In this document: in pieces, positions 47,183-59,095 of the stretch
How the letters are laid out: every line of letters begins with the position of its first letter
Position numbering within the stretch: the stretch's first letter is position 1
Assembly (NCBI GenBank): GCA_019454045.1
Contig: SKCR01015045.1
Coordinates: 24,247-88,246, forward strand
Reading direction: 5' to 3'
DNA: 64,000 nt
From: Zanthoxylum bungeanum
Lineage: Eukaryota > Streptophyta > Magnoliopsida > Sapindales > Rutaceae
The notes under the pieces: generated by a model
Seen by the model: the letters and a program-made list of their open reading frames with translations, nothing else
What the model was told of the DNA's origin: nothing
Database searches by the model: none
Made by a program: the position numbers and the translations under genes

Positions 47183-49161
47183 TGTTAGTGTTCCTAGAAC
47201 ATGCCAAGGATCTAATAAGCAAGAAAAGGTGTTCATAAATTCATTATAAGTTGCGGAATTACTTACATTGAATGGATTTGAGCTTTTAAAATTTTGAGAA
47301 GAAGATCTCCAAGATCCTTCCTTTGTTGATTCCAAGCTTTGAGTTGGTTTCATGAAGATCTCCAAGATCCAACCTTTGTGTTGATTCCAAGCTTTGAGTT
47401 GGTTTCCCTATCACCTTAGAAGACTTCTACAAGTGCTAGCTTTGTTGATTTTGCAACAAAATCAAAGAGAAAGAAGCTTCAAGTTCACGCCCATTTGCTT
47501 AGTCTATTAGGGTTTACATTGTGTCAAGTGTTGTGTAATGAGAGAGAGAGATGCCTTTTGGTAAAACCAATTTACCCTTTTCACCTAAACAAGGTGGTTG
47601 GGTCAATGGTTTCACCAAAACCATTCCAAGGTAGTTGGAAAGTTGGTGGCTTGGCATAAATGCCAACTACCACATGTTAAGTGGGCCCCACATTTGAATT
47701 CAAAATTCAAATGGATTCTACGAATGTTTGCCGCGGCTTGAATCCGTTTAATCCGATTAAACGAATTTCCGTCGCTAAATAATTAAATCTAAGTTAAATA
47801 AATGACGACGCCTCGTAAATATATTACGAATGCCGTTTACGAATTAATTCTAAATTAATCAGTTCGCTCGTATTAAAGTCCAACTTTCATTTTGTAATGA
47901 AATCTAATTCTGATTAATATATCTGATATATTAATTTTAGCCCATGCAAATAAATTAAATAGAAAAATTAAATTTAACTATTAAATTTATTTCACCGATT
48001 AATTCCAAATTAATCGCGTTCTCTCTCTTCCGAACACATTTAATCCCAGATTAAATAAAGCCTCAATTAATCTCATATTAATTTTCTCTCTCTAAATTAA
48101 TCCCAGATTAATTCTAGTTTAAGTCAACTGTCATCGGTGAATCTTTGGGAAGCGACCCAAGAGATCCCTGGATATGTTGGCAGTAAATACGGTCATCGGA
48201 TTATCCGATACGTGCGTGTACCTCGTACCATGTGCTTACAATTTACAAGACATGGTTGGCTTCTAGCAAAGCACCGTGCCTACCCAATTCTCCAGAAATA
48301 TTCTTACTGGAATATATAATCTTTGTCAGGCGTAGTATACGTAGTATTCTGTATTGCGATCCAGTATCGGATGTCAACGTGCTAGGCCTGAGGCTGGAAA
48401 TATGTCTGCCCCGTACGAAGCACATGTCGGATGTCTGGTAACTAGTCTCTATAATCGGATGAACATGACCTAATCATATCATCCCTATGACTGCAGTACT
48501 TAAGAGTACTAGTTTCGTATCCTACGTGACATCATCTCCACTATGACTGGAGTGATACTTCCGTCTTGACATCACACCCAATACACTACGATTCTCAATA
48601 TACCCAACAGAGGCGTACACAGAACCGGTTAAAGCCCTGGACGACCAACAACCAAAGCATATTGATTGTCGCAAGTATTAGCGGTGCAAGTCTCAGGTTA
48701 AGACAAAATACACATACCCTGATTTCGGACTTCATAGACACATAGTCATACTACCAATGGAATTCCGAGGGGTCTATCCAGAGCGAAGCTGTTTTCCGTA
48801 CCATCGGTAAAACACAACCTCCTATTACACTTGCATGAGTATCCAATACCCAAATATATGAGAACTATGCTATTGTGCCCTCACAACGCGCACAAGTGTA
48901 ATACTAGTCTCTTACGCATTATCGATGTCCAATCTCGATAATACTCTGACTAGGGATATTTAATGATTAATCCTTCGAGGACTGATACTGTCTCATATCA
49001 TCTCAATCCAGGAACTAATCATAAGGATCTCCTATCATTTATACATCTAGGTGATCTAATCACAAATGATAAGAGTGCAATCTCCTTGTCACATAGTTAA
49101 TTTGTACAACAACACCATGATCTGTACAAATAGTGACGGTATGGGTCATAATTGTCCAACA
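47183..49161 (-). repeat. C4b 5' LTR
   Basis: 1979 bp, minus-strand start TGTTGGACAATTATGACCCA, end CTAGGAACACTAACA. The start is shared with C2. The sequence is otherwise closest to the C4a LTR. Confidence 0.92.
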
Positions 49162-50035
49162 CATATATTCTCCGCCTCGATCAGATTGAAGACTTTAATA
49201 TATTGACCTGTTTGTTTTTCTACTTTATTTCGAAACTCTTTGAACTTTTCAAAGGTTTCTGATTTATGTCGCATCAAATATACATAACCGTACCGTGACA
49301 GATCATCGGTAAAGGTAACGAAGTACGAATAACCATTGTGAGCAGTCGGACTTAATGGACCACATACATTAGAATGTACGAGTTCCAGTAAGTTAGTGGC
49401 ACGATGTCCAACACTTGAAAATGGGGCTTTGGTCATCTTACCCTGAATACACGATTCACAAGTTGGATATGATTCAATGGGAATATCTGGTATCAAACCA
49501 TTCCTAACCAATTGGGTAAGTCATTTAACGCCTATATGACCTAGCCGCATATGCCAAAGTTCAGTATTATTAACAACAGGTAAACTACGTTTATTAATTC
49601 CAGTATTCAAAATATCTTTTGAAGTTTGCAATGTATAATGACCATGCTTATTTGGACAACAAAGGATCTGAATATTACGTTTATCATATAAATACAAAGA
49701 ACAGTTCTTAATATTAATATGATAGCCTTCTGTATCCAATACAAAAAGAGATATAATATTAGCTACACATCCAGGTACAAAATAACAGTCATATAACAAA
49801 AGTGTCCCTTTCGGCAAAGAGATCTCGCATACTCCCACTGCAACTGCATCCAGTGAGTCTCCACTCCCGAATCGCAACTGCATCTCTCCAGGCTTCAGTT
49901 TCATACTTTCCTTCAGCACTGCAACAAATTGCAAATGTGAATGGGACAAGCAGAATCTAAAATCCAGGTGGATGTAACGGCTCACAAGCCAAAGATATAT
50001 CAATAACTGGAAAAATAAATGTACCTGATGTAGAT
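49162..50035 (-). pseudogene. pol: Copia protease and integrase N-terminus of C3
   Basis: On the minus strand: an aspartic protease motif LDSA (catalytic Asp codon at 49955-49957) followed by PIHICN, then a frame change. LPKGTLLLYDCYFVPGCVANIISL is the usual C-terminal protease part. Pre-integrase motif ELWHMRLGH, a stop near 49518, zinc-binding-type CESCIQGKMT, and the integrase core start. The expected HSD(V)CGP reads HSNVCGP, so the first catalytic Asp is Asn. FVTFTDDLSRYGYVYLM keeps the second Asp. Cut off by C4b. Confidence 0.9.
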
Positions 50036-50049
50036 GCTCTCTCCTTCCT

Positions 50050-50882
50050 CAGCTGGGCAATATAGTCAGGACAATTCATTTTCTAGTGCCCGACTTTACT
50101 GCAGTGATGGCACTTGTCGTCAGAAGCTCTCTTGGGCTTTGCTATCTTTGCCTGTGGTTGAGGACTGAAACCCTTCTTCTTCTTCCCTTTCTTCTTCTTT
50201 CCCTTTGACCATGTCTGGGAAGAAGCAGAAAGTGAATTAGGTATCGGAGGGCAAGTCGGCAAGTCGGTACTCCATTCTTGAGGTCATCTTCTGCCGTGAC
50301 CAACATCCTATGCAGCTCTTGGTAGGTACAGATAATCCCGTTCATGTTGAAGTACATCACGAACTGGCGATAAGAAGCTGGGAGTGAACCAAGAATGACA
50401 CTCTTACCGAGAATGTCATTCAGAATGAGATTATGTTGCCTCAATTGATCGATCAAATCGATCATCTGAAGAACATGCGGGCTAACAGCTTGCCCCTCAT
50501 CCAATCGCGCATGGAACAGTTCCATTGCGACCTTGTGAACAATAACTTGTTCTTGGTTCTCAAACGATTGTCTTAATCGTGTCATCATACTATACGCATC
50601 TGACATGCCATAGTATTGTTTCTTGAGTCCCGGTGAAAGCGAACTTAAGATGTATGATTTAACTTTTAAATCATCATCCTTCCAAGCTTGGAAGACTTCA
50701 CGTTCTTCCGGTGTAGCATCCTCTGCCATAGTAAGGGGCAGTGGACCCTCAAGAACATATCCCAACTTCTCGGAATCGAGGACAATCCTCAAATCCAAAT
50801 CCCAATCAGCGAAGTTCTCAGCGCCCTTGAGTTTGTTCGCATCAAGCATACGCACAAACTGATTAGTGGATGGTGTCGCCAT
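50050..50882 (-). pseudogene. gag: Copia Gag of C3 (UBN2 type), recently broken
   Basis: Starts at 50882 with MATPSTNQFVRMLDANKLKG and runs open for about 205 residues of normal copia Gag (NFADWDLDLRIVL, then the helical UBN2 core, ending near MLVTAEDDLKNG). An 8-bp tandem duplication (GCAAGTCG at 50251-50258 and 50259-50266) shifts the frame, producing a spurious Arg-rich end at 50142. The original frame goes on through a Lys-rich stretch to a zinc knuckle at 50071-50112. Its CX2CX4HX4C ligands are intact, but the Trp position after the His is a stop (50083-50085). This is the least decayed coding sequence among the elements. Confidence 0.92.
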
Positions 50883-51607
50883 CGCAAATCTATCATATAG
50901 ATCACGAAAAACGGTTAGCAGAAATAAGCAGTTTCATATGATATCATAAGCATAAACTAGATCATGGATTTTTAATCTAAAAATGCCTCTCCCACTAAAT
51001 CATGCAATACTGTAATCCCCAAACAGAATACAAAGATTTAATAATTAAATTAAATTGAAATAGTGAAAAGTGGATCCCAGCAGAGGCACAATCTCGCCTA
51101 CATATATTCATCGGGAAGACAACTGATTTGTCAATCACTCACTAGTGACTCCTTGCTTTCCAGTCCTTGTCGTTTCTCGTTGTAACTGCTAAGGCAGACC
51201 CACAAGGAGACGTACCAAGGTTAAACTTGTCAATGATAAACTCAAGCTACTTGCGTAACCCTGACAGCTAGGGCACGTTCGGATTCCACTTTCACTTGAA
51301 TTTATCTAGTATCTAATATACATCCGGCATAAATAAATCTCTATCGGCTACACCCTCACAGCAGAGGCACGGTTTTGGATGTAGTCACAGAGAAATATTC
51401 ATAAACCGTATTGACAAGACGGACCATATAACATGCATCAAATACATAATTACATTTAAACCTTATTAATTAGGAATTTTCCGCTAAGTGTCATACACCC
51501 TAAATCTAATCAAATTAGATTAAAACATGCATGTATAAAGTTAAGAAAACATGATTAAACATGGAATTTAAAGGGCTAATCATATTAGGGGGCCAAGAAT
51601 CATACTC
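50883..51607 (-). promoter_or_regulatory. C3 leader with stem-loops collinear with those of C1
   Basis: Minus-strand copies: 51384-51348, CTACATCC with GGGTGTAG, loop containing CGTGCCTCTGCTG. 51285-51257, AATCC-GA with TC-a-GGGTT, loop ACGTGCCCTAGCTG. 51209-51176, CTC-c-TTGT with ACAA-c-GAG, loop containing CTGCCTTAGCAG. A fourth GTGCCTCTGCTG near 51080-51092 has the left arm but no clear right arm. Stems correspond to C1 copies 1-3 with base-pair exchanges, while the loop centre varies (GTGCC-NNN-GCTG). Confidence 0.68.
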
Positions 51608-51619
51608 GCTCTGATACCA
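51608..51619 (-). other. Primer-binding site of C3
   Basis: TGGTATCAGAGC on the minus strand, a perfect 12-base initiator-Met match, two bases from the LTR end (51622). Confidence 0.94.
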
Positions 51620-51621
51620 TT

Positions 51622-53959
51622 TGAAAGGGTTTTAAGGTGGAAATCTGGTAACGCAGCGGAACAGTAGAAAATCAAAATTTTCCGATTTCAAAATTTTTTC
51701 TCGGATCAATCAAACAAACTTATTTATTTAATTATCAAATTATGAAATATTACACAAGAAATCAAATTGTTGTGTAATTACCAAATTGCCCCAAAACTTT
51801 ACATTTTTTCATTTTAGTCCTAAATTGTTCGAAATAATTTTGGATGATTCTAAATCATTACTAAGATTAATTTAACATGTCATACACATCAAAAATCAAA
51901 TTGCAACATGAACCCCAAATTTTTGACAAAAGCCGTGAGCCCCTCCCCACCCCCCCGGGCCAAATTGTGCATTCTGCTCTTTTAATATTCAAAACACATC
52001 AAGATGATATCCAATCAACATAAGATTTTATATGCATCATATACACATCCAAATACACAACATAAATGAAAAGCCCCAAATTTGGAAGTGATATTAAATC
52101 CTAATTTTTCAATTTCAACAAATTAGACCAAATTAGTAAAATCCAACATTTCAATCATGTTTCTTCCACACCAATCAAGCCTCACCACAATGAAATAACT
52201 ATAGAACAAATCTAGGTCATTTAAGAGTGTGTCAATAACTCTAGAATGTCAACAAGTTTCTCAAACCATCAAAAGAATGCTTATTAACTCATTAGTAACA
52301 TTCTATGATCTTTATACATGCATAACCCTATCATCAAACTTCCATCCAACAAAAAACACAAAAAATAAAGAATAGAAAAAACATGAAAACATCATAGTAT
52401 GTAGCCTAGAACACAAGGAACATTTTCCTCTCTAATAGTAAGTTGGAGGAACATACTAAAATTCTTTTTCTTTCTCTCAAGCTTCTTTGTTTTCTATCAT
52501 TGGAGTTTTTGATAAGTGTTTTGAATTAATCAAATCCTAAGTGAAAACAAAACAATATACACCAAAAATTCAAGCCTTGGCCGAAAATGTGGTAGAGGAA
52601 AATATCATGATATTTTTCAATTGTTTCATTTAAAGCTTTATCAACTTGCAACTTTAATCATCAAACAATTTAATGAAATAAAGTAAGTCAACAAAGGCAA
52701 CTATGTCATTAAATAAAATATCATAATCTTAGATATTTATATTTTTAATTAATTAATTATTTAACAATTAAATAATTAAATAATTATTTAAATACAAATA
52801 TATAAAATATATGTATTATATTTACATTAAATATCAAATACATATATATTTATGATATTAGTCAAATATCTCAATTTGAAAATTAATTATTGTGTATTTG
52901 ATAAAATCTAACATTAAATGCAAATACACAAAAATTAAGAAATGACTATTGGGTCCCTATACATGTACTTTTACGTTTAACCTTTAAAAGACTTATAAAT
53001 AATCAATATTATTTATAAATGTTGTCCTAGTGCTCTACGAGTATATTTCATTAGTGAGACTCTCTAGATTCAGGCATATCCGTCACGAAATCCAATTTCG
53101 TGTCCATAATTTACCCACCCGTAAATTATGACGACCACGGATAAACTCGCTGAATCATACAGGTCGAGGTCATAGCAAATGTATAATTCCTTCGTCACAG
53201 GTATCCAGATATATCCCAGAGATATAGATGTAAACGTCAAATCTCTATAGGGACAATCTCGTCGACTTCTCTATTAGCAATCTCTAAAAGAACACTTAGA
53301 AATGACTTCTAAAGTGTACCACGGGCCCATGGTTTTTATCTGATTGCTAATCATATGGACTACATATGCTCTGTACACAGAACTCACCCTGAGGATCTAT
53401 CCACACCCAACGAACAAGCGGAGGTCTGATCTAAATAGATCGGTGACGTGACTGCCATCTAAGTGTGGAAGATGTCTCATGCGCCCACAGTGGTATCTCA
53501 AGTCGAAGAATCACAAGTGCTACTCAACCCGAGAAGATTCTTATTGACGTTGGTGTATCATCCATTAAGAATCTTCGGTGAGTCGTTCAGTTTATCCGCT
53601 ATAAACACCTACACGTCTATACGAGTCTCCAAGACTCATGGTTCATTGAGAAACCATTGGAATCATATATTCCAGTATACGACATGTACGGTCTCAATGG
53701 GTTACTATACTGACCAAGTAGTGTAAACCTTGACTAGGAACAGTCTGAGAATGACAACGTCATGATACAACTCAATGTCAGTTGCGACGCTTTTGCAACA
53801 GCATCATGACTAGTCATTCTAAGGTCATTACGTCTTTACCATATTTAAAAGATATATTATATTATAGAAACTGCTTATATTATTCATAATAATAACGTTT
53901 TACAGTAGTTTTCAAAGAAATACAACCGGGAATTGGCGCTCTGAGCACCAACCCCAACA
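51622..53959 (-). repeat. C3 5' LTR
   Basis: 2338 bp, minus-strand start TGTTGGGGTTGGTGCTCAGA, end CCTTAAAACCCTTTCA. It contains CATAATTTAC-ccaccc-GTAAATTATG (53105-53130) and CACGAAAT-cca-ATTTCGTG (53084-53102). It defines the family of the solo LTR at 26854. Confidence 0.93.
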
Positions 53960-54803
53960 AGTAGTTCATGACAACATTCCAGATCATGTAAGAGATCATG
54001 TCATGAAGTTCATGTAAGCTTCAGATCATGCTCATGCATTCCCAAGTCATATTCATGTTATTAGTTCACGAAGTTCTTTCCAGTTTTAAAGTTCATGTTC
54101 GGTCACGTCAACATGTTTTCAGTTCTCACATCATGTTTCAATTGTCAGCACTCATGTCATGATTCAATTATCCGTCATGTTCTAGCTTTAGTTTCCAGGT
54201 CATGTTTCAACTTCATTCAATATTATGTTCTCAGTTTTCTAGTTATGTCATTGTGTCTGAGTTCATGTCGTTACATGTATATTCATGTTTTTTCTGTTTT
54301 AGCTTTAAGTTATCCATGTCTTACGTATCAACTTATTTTTTGGCCTTTTGGTATTCATTCACCAAGTCTTTCAAAAGACCTGACCTACTCCACTCTCCAG
54401 TTGTTTTACAGGTTTCGGGTTCATACATGTGGAGGACGGACTTTGAAGAAGACGGGACCCAGCAACAGTCATTAACACACGGTCGTCAGAGTTAAGGACG
54501 GGCACAATAGTTTAGGATCATGTCGAGTTAGGCCTTAGAGCCATATGTTTATGTATGTATATATGGTTGTAGCCATTTAGTTGTGTATGTACTAGTTATG
54601 TTCAAGTTATGTATGCAAGATATGTTCAAGTCACGTATGCAAGCCATGATTAACATCTTTAATCAATTGTATGATCATGTTTGCATGACAACCATGAATG
54701 TAATCAGTCAGTCAGTGTGTTTAATAGGTGTTGGTCATGGGCTCAGTGTGATGGCTAGGCCGTCTCCTGCCGATCACATGCCCAGATTTTTCAGGGTGTG
54801 ACA
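53960..54803 (+). mobile_element. Gypsy-type LTR G1, final segment
   Basis: Ends TTTTTCAGGGTGTGACA at 54803. 'gtggaggacggactttgaagaagacggga' and following bases match the reverse complement of 60960-61060 in G2. No primer site follows, so this is a 3' LTR or solo LTR. Most of the short open frames here are CATG/TTC-rich noise. Confidence 0.7.
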
Positions 54804-56053
54804 GGTGTTGCCACATGTCACTTTCAAACTTTGAAACATTTAATGTATTTAATAGGTGAATAAACTTAACTAATGAAATATTTGTTGCACTTATATGTGA
54901 ATGAACTTTATCTAATGAATGTGTTTATCATTTTTATGAAGTGAATGAACTTGATCTAATGAATGTATTTGTCATATCTAAGTGAAAGAATTTACTAATA
55001 CAATTAATTATTTGAGTTAAATGTGATGTATTTATTATTGTCATCACTATAAAATATTTACAACATAATGAGATAGCCACTTTCTATTTTAGAATGAATC
55101 AAAGGAAAATTTCTCTCTAAGTACCTACGTCAACTTGATTCGATATAATTATGATATTTATTAATCTCAAGTATTCCTGTATTAATGTCTGTTATGAAGG
55201 GGTTTTTTGTGCATAAATATAAATCTTAGTTTCTTTTTAAAGATTTAAAACCGCAGCAACGCACGAATTTTCATCTAGTTAATCTTACTTTTGTGAACCT
55301 TTATCAAATTGTTTTACAATTTTTTGCTACTGTTTTAGAGAACCTTTATCAGATCTTTTGGCTTTTGTCTGCTCCCTAACGTTAACATACTATTATTGCA
55401 CTTTAATTAAGTGCAAGCAAATAAATAAAATAAAATAAAATAAAAAACAATTTCAAGAAGTAAATGACCTATTAGCTATTAGAATTTGAATTCCGAGTTG
55501 AGTTAAATTATGCTGAATTTTTTTTAAATGTTTCGTCACGCGAATATTTATAACAAATAAACGGTTAATATTAAGTTAAATATAAATTCTGATTCAATAA
55601 TTACTTACTACAATAAAAAAAAAAAAAACAACCCAGGAGTCAACACCGAATCTAATATAATTCACACATACCAAAATAATAAAATCCTAACTATAGACAA
55701 AATCCTTAATAAATAGAAAAATACTAAAAACATTAAACCCAAATATATTAGGATAATGAGAACCTAACGCAACAAAACTGCTGTTTTCCACCTCCAACAT
55801 CTCAGTCTTGTGCAGAGTTTGTTCATCATTAATTTTTCATTCCAATTTCAAACTTAATTGTTTGTTTGGTTGTTGGATCTGATCTAGTATCAGATTCAAC
55901 TCTGGGGAGGGTTGTCAATCAATCAAACCTTAACTATTGGTATTGGCATAAATTTTGGAAATAATCATCTATCAAAATAAAATAAAATAGCTCATGATTA
56001 GCTATTGAAATTTAGGACCTCTGAACAACACACTGGTTCAATTTTTCAGATGA
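54804..56053. other. AT-rich sequence without a gene
   Basis: 54840-54970 has three degenerate 'gaatgaactt(t/g)atctaatgaatg' phrases. 55250-55282 reads 'ccgcagcaacgcacgaattttcatctagt', resembling the GC-rich hairpin plus CTAG end of plant Helitrons, but no start was found. 55420-55445 is an (AAATA)n run, and an A run follows at 55612-55629. Nothing else is recognised. Confidence 0.5.
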
Positions 56054-56331
56054 TTACGGAGACATCGTGAATACTGCCCCAATATGCTTGCTTCCCGCCT
56101 TCTTAGCTGCTCTTCCCTTTACTCTTCCCAAAGGAAGATCAGATAATCTGTCAACTGAACTACATGATCTTAATCTCATCTCATAACGAATTGTACAATG
56201 CCGAGTCCAAGCCAGATAGACTAGCTTGTGATTTTCTAGGAAGAGGCATTGATATTTGATAACATCTACATCAGGTAGAGTGATAAATTCTCTAGTCCAA
56301 AATAGGGGAAAGGTAGTATGTGTGAGTCAAT
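56054..56331 (-). pseudogene. Unidentified coding-exon-like stretch, no start codon
   Basis: On the minus strand about 90 codons stay open from a TGA at about 56332 to a TAA at 56054-56056, unusual in AT-rich DNA. The peptide contains FITLPDVDVIKYQCLFLENH, then a basic C-terminus DLPLGRVKGRAAKKAGSKHI. It has no Met near its start, so if real it is a last exon or a gene fragment. I do not recognise the family. It lies about 400 bases downstream of the PPR pseudogene on the same strand. Confidence 0.35.
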
Positions 56332-56745
56332 TAAGAGCAAAGCATAGAGCTCTTAAAACACCTAACTAAAAACGTAACCCATCAAGGGGATCTTTACTCG
56401 ATAATTATTACTATTTGCTTCCATAATCATCATAGTGGTTCCAGTTTCAACTTTCCAAAAAAAAAAAAATCAAATTAGAAGATGACATGTCAGGTGAAGT
56501 TTGAGTTGCTTAGCTTGGAAGGCATAATATTACTGATATGACGATCTGCCATGAAAATTATCCACAAACGATCCAGATCGGCAATTTCTTTCATATTGAA
56601 GCTTATCAAATCAAGCAATTTAACTCTCAACAAACTAAACTTGGCAACTTTGTTGATGAGCTAAAACCTGTGCAGACCAATAGTAAATGACTTACAAGTC
56701 TATTTTCACTTGAAAACTCTCTAATATTAATTATCAGTCTCGAAT

Positions 56746-58133
56746 TTAGGGACTAATCAAGGTTTCAGCGAGCTGAGAGGCAATTGAGAGCTTGTCATCC
56801 TTGCACATCTTAGAAATCAGAGTCTTCCATGTATCAAAATCAATAAATTCCCTTTCACAAGAATATTCAAAACTGTCCATAGAACCTTCATATTCCCTAT
56901 CTCACACAGCTGATCAACAAATAAATGTATATGAGCACGATGAGGCACAAAACCCTTAAAAATCATCTCTCCAAAATCAAAACAGCTTCCCGGAACTGCA
57001 TCCCAACGCATAGCCCATCAAAAAATATTCTATAGGAAACAACATCAGGATTACAACCCCGTCTAGGCATATCATCAAACAATTCTATTGCCTCACAGCA
57101 TTTTCCCTCCTTACACAACCCACCAAGTATCACATTTAACTAATAACATTCGCCTTACACCCTTTATGCCCCATTTCATCCAATATTCTAAACGCTGCTT
57201 CAAAATCCTTCTCTTTACAAAACCCACTAATCAGTGCATTATAAGTCACAGTATTCGGTTTGCACCCATGCTCTTTCATTTCCTTTAAAATCCCAGAAAC
57301 TTCATCCTTCTTCCAACCTTAAAAAGTGCATTTATCAACGTAGAAAATATAGCCGAATCCAGTTCAATCCTATTTCTTATCATCTCTTCCTTAAACCCAA
57401 GTGCCAAACTCAACTCACCAACCCCACAAAGCCCCTTTATCAATGACGCAAAGATATGTCCATTAGGCCTCACATTATACACTTTCACCATGTCCTCCTT
57501 CAACTTTATTGCTTCATCTATCCTCGTATTCAAACAAAGCCCATAAATTAACGTCCCAAATGTGACCACAGTTGGCTGCAATCTTCTTTTAATCATTTCA
57601 TCAAACACATTCCACGCATCCTCTAATCTCCCACTTACGACACAACCGTGTATTAGTATATTATAACTACACGCATCTGGGCTCATATATTTTTCCATAA
57701 TTTGAAATAATTCCTTAATTTCATCAACCTTTCCGCACGTTAATAGCGCATTTAACAAAGTGTTGAAAGACTTTACCGTCCTTTGAACATTGAAACTGGG
57801 CATTTCATCAAACACTTGGAGCGCTTGTTCAAGTAAACGCGCACGTCCATAAAATTTGATAACATTGCAGAAGATTATTTCCTCGGGAATGATACGGGGG
57901 TCGTGTTTGAGTTGGTGAAGGATTTCCTGCATTTTGTCGAACATCTTGGCTCGACCAAGCTTGGTGATGATAAGGTCATAGTGGAGGTGATTGTAGCGAA
58001 AGGGTTTAATTTGAGTGGCTTCGTTAGGGTTAGGGTTAGGGTTTTTGAAGAGTTGCAGAGCAATTTCTGGGTCTTTTTGGAGGCGAAGAAGAGAGGAAAG
58101 CCGGAAAGGAGAAGTGGGTTTTGCTTTATTCAT
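56746..58133 (-). pseudogene. P-class pentatricopeptide repeat protein, frameshifted
   Basis: Starts at 58133 with MNKAKPTSPFRLSSLLRLQK, an Arg/Ser-rich start suited to mitochondrial or plastid import. It then carries about ten 35-residue PPR motifs (for example CSYNILIHGCVVSGRLEDAW, VTFGTLIYGLCLNTRIDEA, TVTYNALISGFCKEKDFEAA). From memory it resembles the Arabidopsis At1g53330 type, which I cannot verify here. PPR proteins bind organelle RNA. At least four frame changes interrupt it, near 57310, 57140, 56970 and 56845. Between them the motifs continue to ETLISP and a stop at 56746-56748. Total length would be about 460 residues, normal for the class. No intron is seen, as is typical of PPR genes. 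Decay is by small indels, so loss is relatively recent. Confidence 0.9.
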
Positions 58134-58567
58134 GTAGTTTTGTTGGATTTGTAATTGAAATTTGGAAAAGTAAATGGCTGTGAAGTGTTTTCTTTCTGGA
58201 TGCCGCCAAAATCAGGTTCTATGTTGAACAGAGTTTAATTGTTTAATTACGCAATTAAAAGCCCAAGCTTAACGAATTTTTATGGGAATTAGCCCATTGA
58301 AGCCAAAAATAAAAAGTAACTTATTTTTTAATTAACCAGTATTAAGTTTTTATATCTATTCTAACCAATAATAATAGAAATATATCAAAATACATTTAAA
58401 ATAACTTTCACTCTTCACTCATGACTTCTCGTTTTTTCTTCTTTTTCGTTCATTGAAACCAATGGCCACAAAAGAACAAGTAGTCATTTTCATATTGTTT
58501 TTTTTTCAGATTCAGTTAATTTTTTTTTTTTTTATTAATGTATTTTAATTTAAAGATGAAATACATG

Positions 58568-58609
<42 letters not shown>

Positions 58610-58727
58610 GTTCTTCGATTACATGTCTTCTATCTTGTTGTTTTGCTATTTGTTATTATTTTCCCATGTGCTCATTCGGTGTTTGATAAAATGCATCTTA
58701 GAACTATTGGCCGCACAATTGTCGCAC
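58134..58727. other. Upstream region of the PPR copy; long poly(T)
   Basis: No gene. A run of about 35 Ts at 58570-58604 and shorter T runs at 58497-58533. On the minus strand these are A runs, but they lie upstream of the PPR start, so they are not its poly(A) tail. Confidence 0.6.
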
Positions 58728-59095
58728 TGTCACATCCCAATTAACCAGGACATACTGGCGGGAGATGACCCATCTCCCTGAGCCTTTGTTGTGTACGTTG
58801 ATCGGTGCAAATACACGCGTATAACGCAAGCGCACGTATCGTTCAAGTAGTATAAAAATATCGATCTCACGAGGACTTAATTCCTACTGTTGTTATTAAT
58901 TATTGAATCTATTTATTTACAGATATCTAATTATATGGAGAAGGGAATTGATTGCTTTGATTGGTTGAATGTGGAATTGCTTAATAAAAATAAAATAAAC
59001 AAAAGAAAATACTAAGGAAAATAAATAAACAGACTCAAAAGATCTAGGGTCGTGACTCTACACAATACTGTTAAAAGGATGAATTGATTCTCTTA

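Larger units (their letters stand above)
45968..49161 (-). mobile_element. C4b: 5' part of a copia element of the C2 family, inserted in C3 integrase
   Basis: LTR 49161-47183, primer site, and leader down to 'ggacccgcgtgtccagc', which matches C2 at about 18478-18496. It includes the TGGGC(C/T)-rich stretch (46320-46640). Its gag-pol and 3' LTR are absent here. The right flank is CATAT (49162-49166), but no matching left flank is available because that side is rearranged. Confidence 0.85.
37002..53959 (-). mobile_element. Ty1/copia element C3, rearranged and carrying C4-family sequence
   Basis: Outer ends: TGAAGGAG... at 37002 and ...CCCCAACA at 53959. Flanks are AGTAA and AGTAG, a target duplication with one change. 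On the minus strand the order is 5' LTR (53959-51622), primer site, leader with stem-loops, gag, protease, start of integrase. C4b interrupts the integrase at 49161. The remaining pol (reverse transcriptase, RNase H) is missing. The 3' LTR exists as two pieces, 45866-45133 and 38548-37002, with segment C4a between them. Confidence 0.88.

Noticed and set aside
50142..50260. Arg/Lys-rich C-terminal tail of the C3 Gag open frame as a novel domain
   Set aside because: It arises from the 8-bp duplication frameshift. The original frame continues to the zinc knuckle.
54095..54495. Cys/Phe/Ser-rich open frames of about 100-126 codons
   Set aside because: They fall in the CATG/TTC-rich end of LTR G1, overlap in two frames and show no domain.
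55250..55283. Helitron 3' terminus
   Set aside because: Only the hairpin-plus-CTAG look is present. No matching 5' TC start or second copy is visible, so it is mentioned but not called.
58497..58607. Poly(T) as the poly(A) tail of a retrocopied PPR gene
   Set aside because: On the PPR strand it lies upstream of the start codon, not after the stop.
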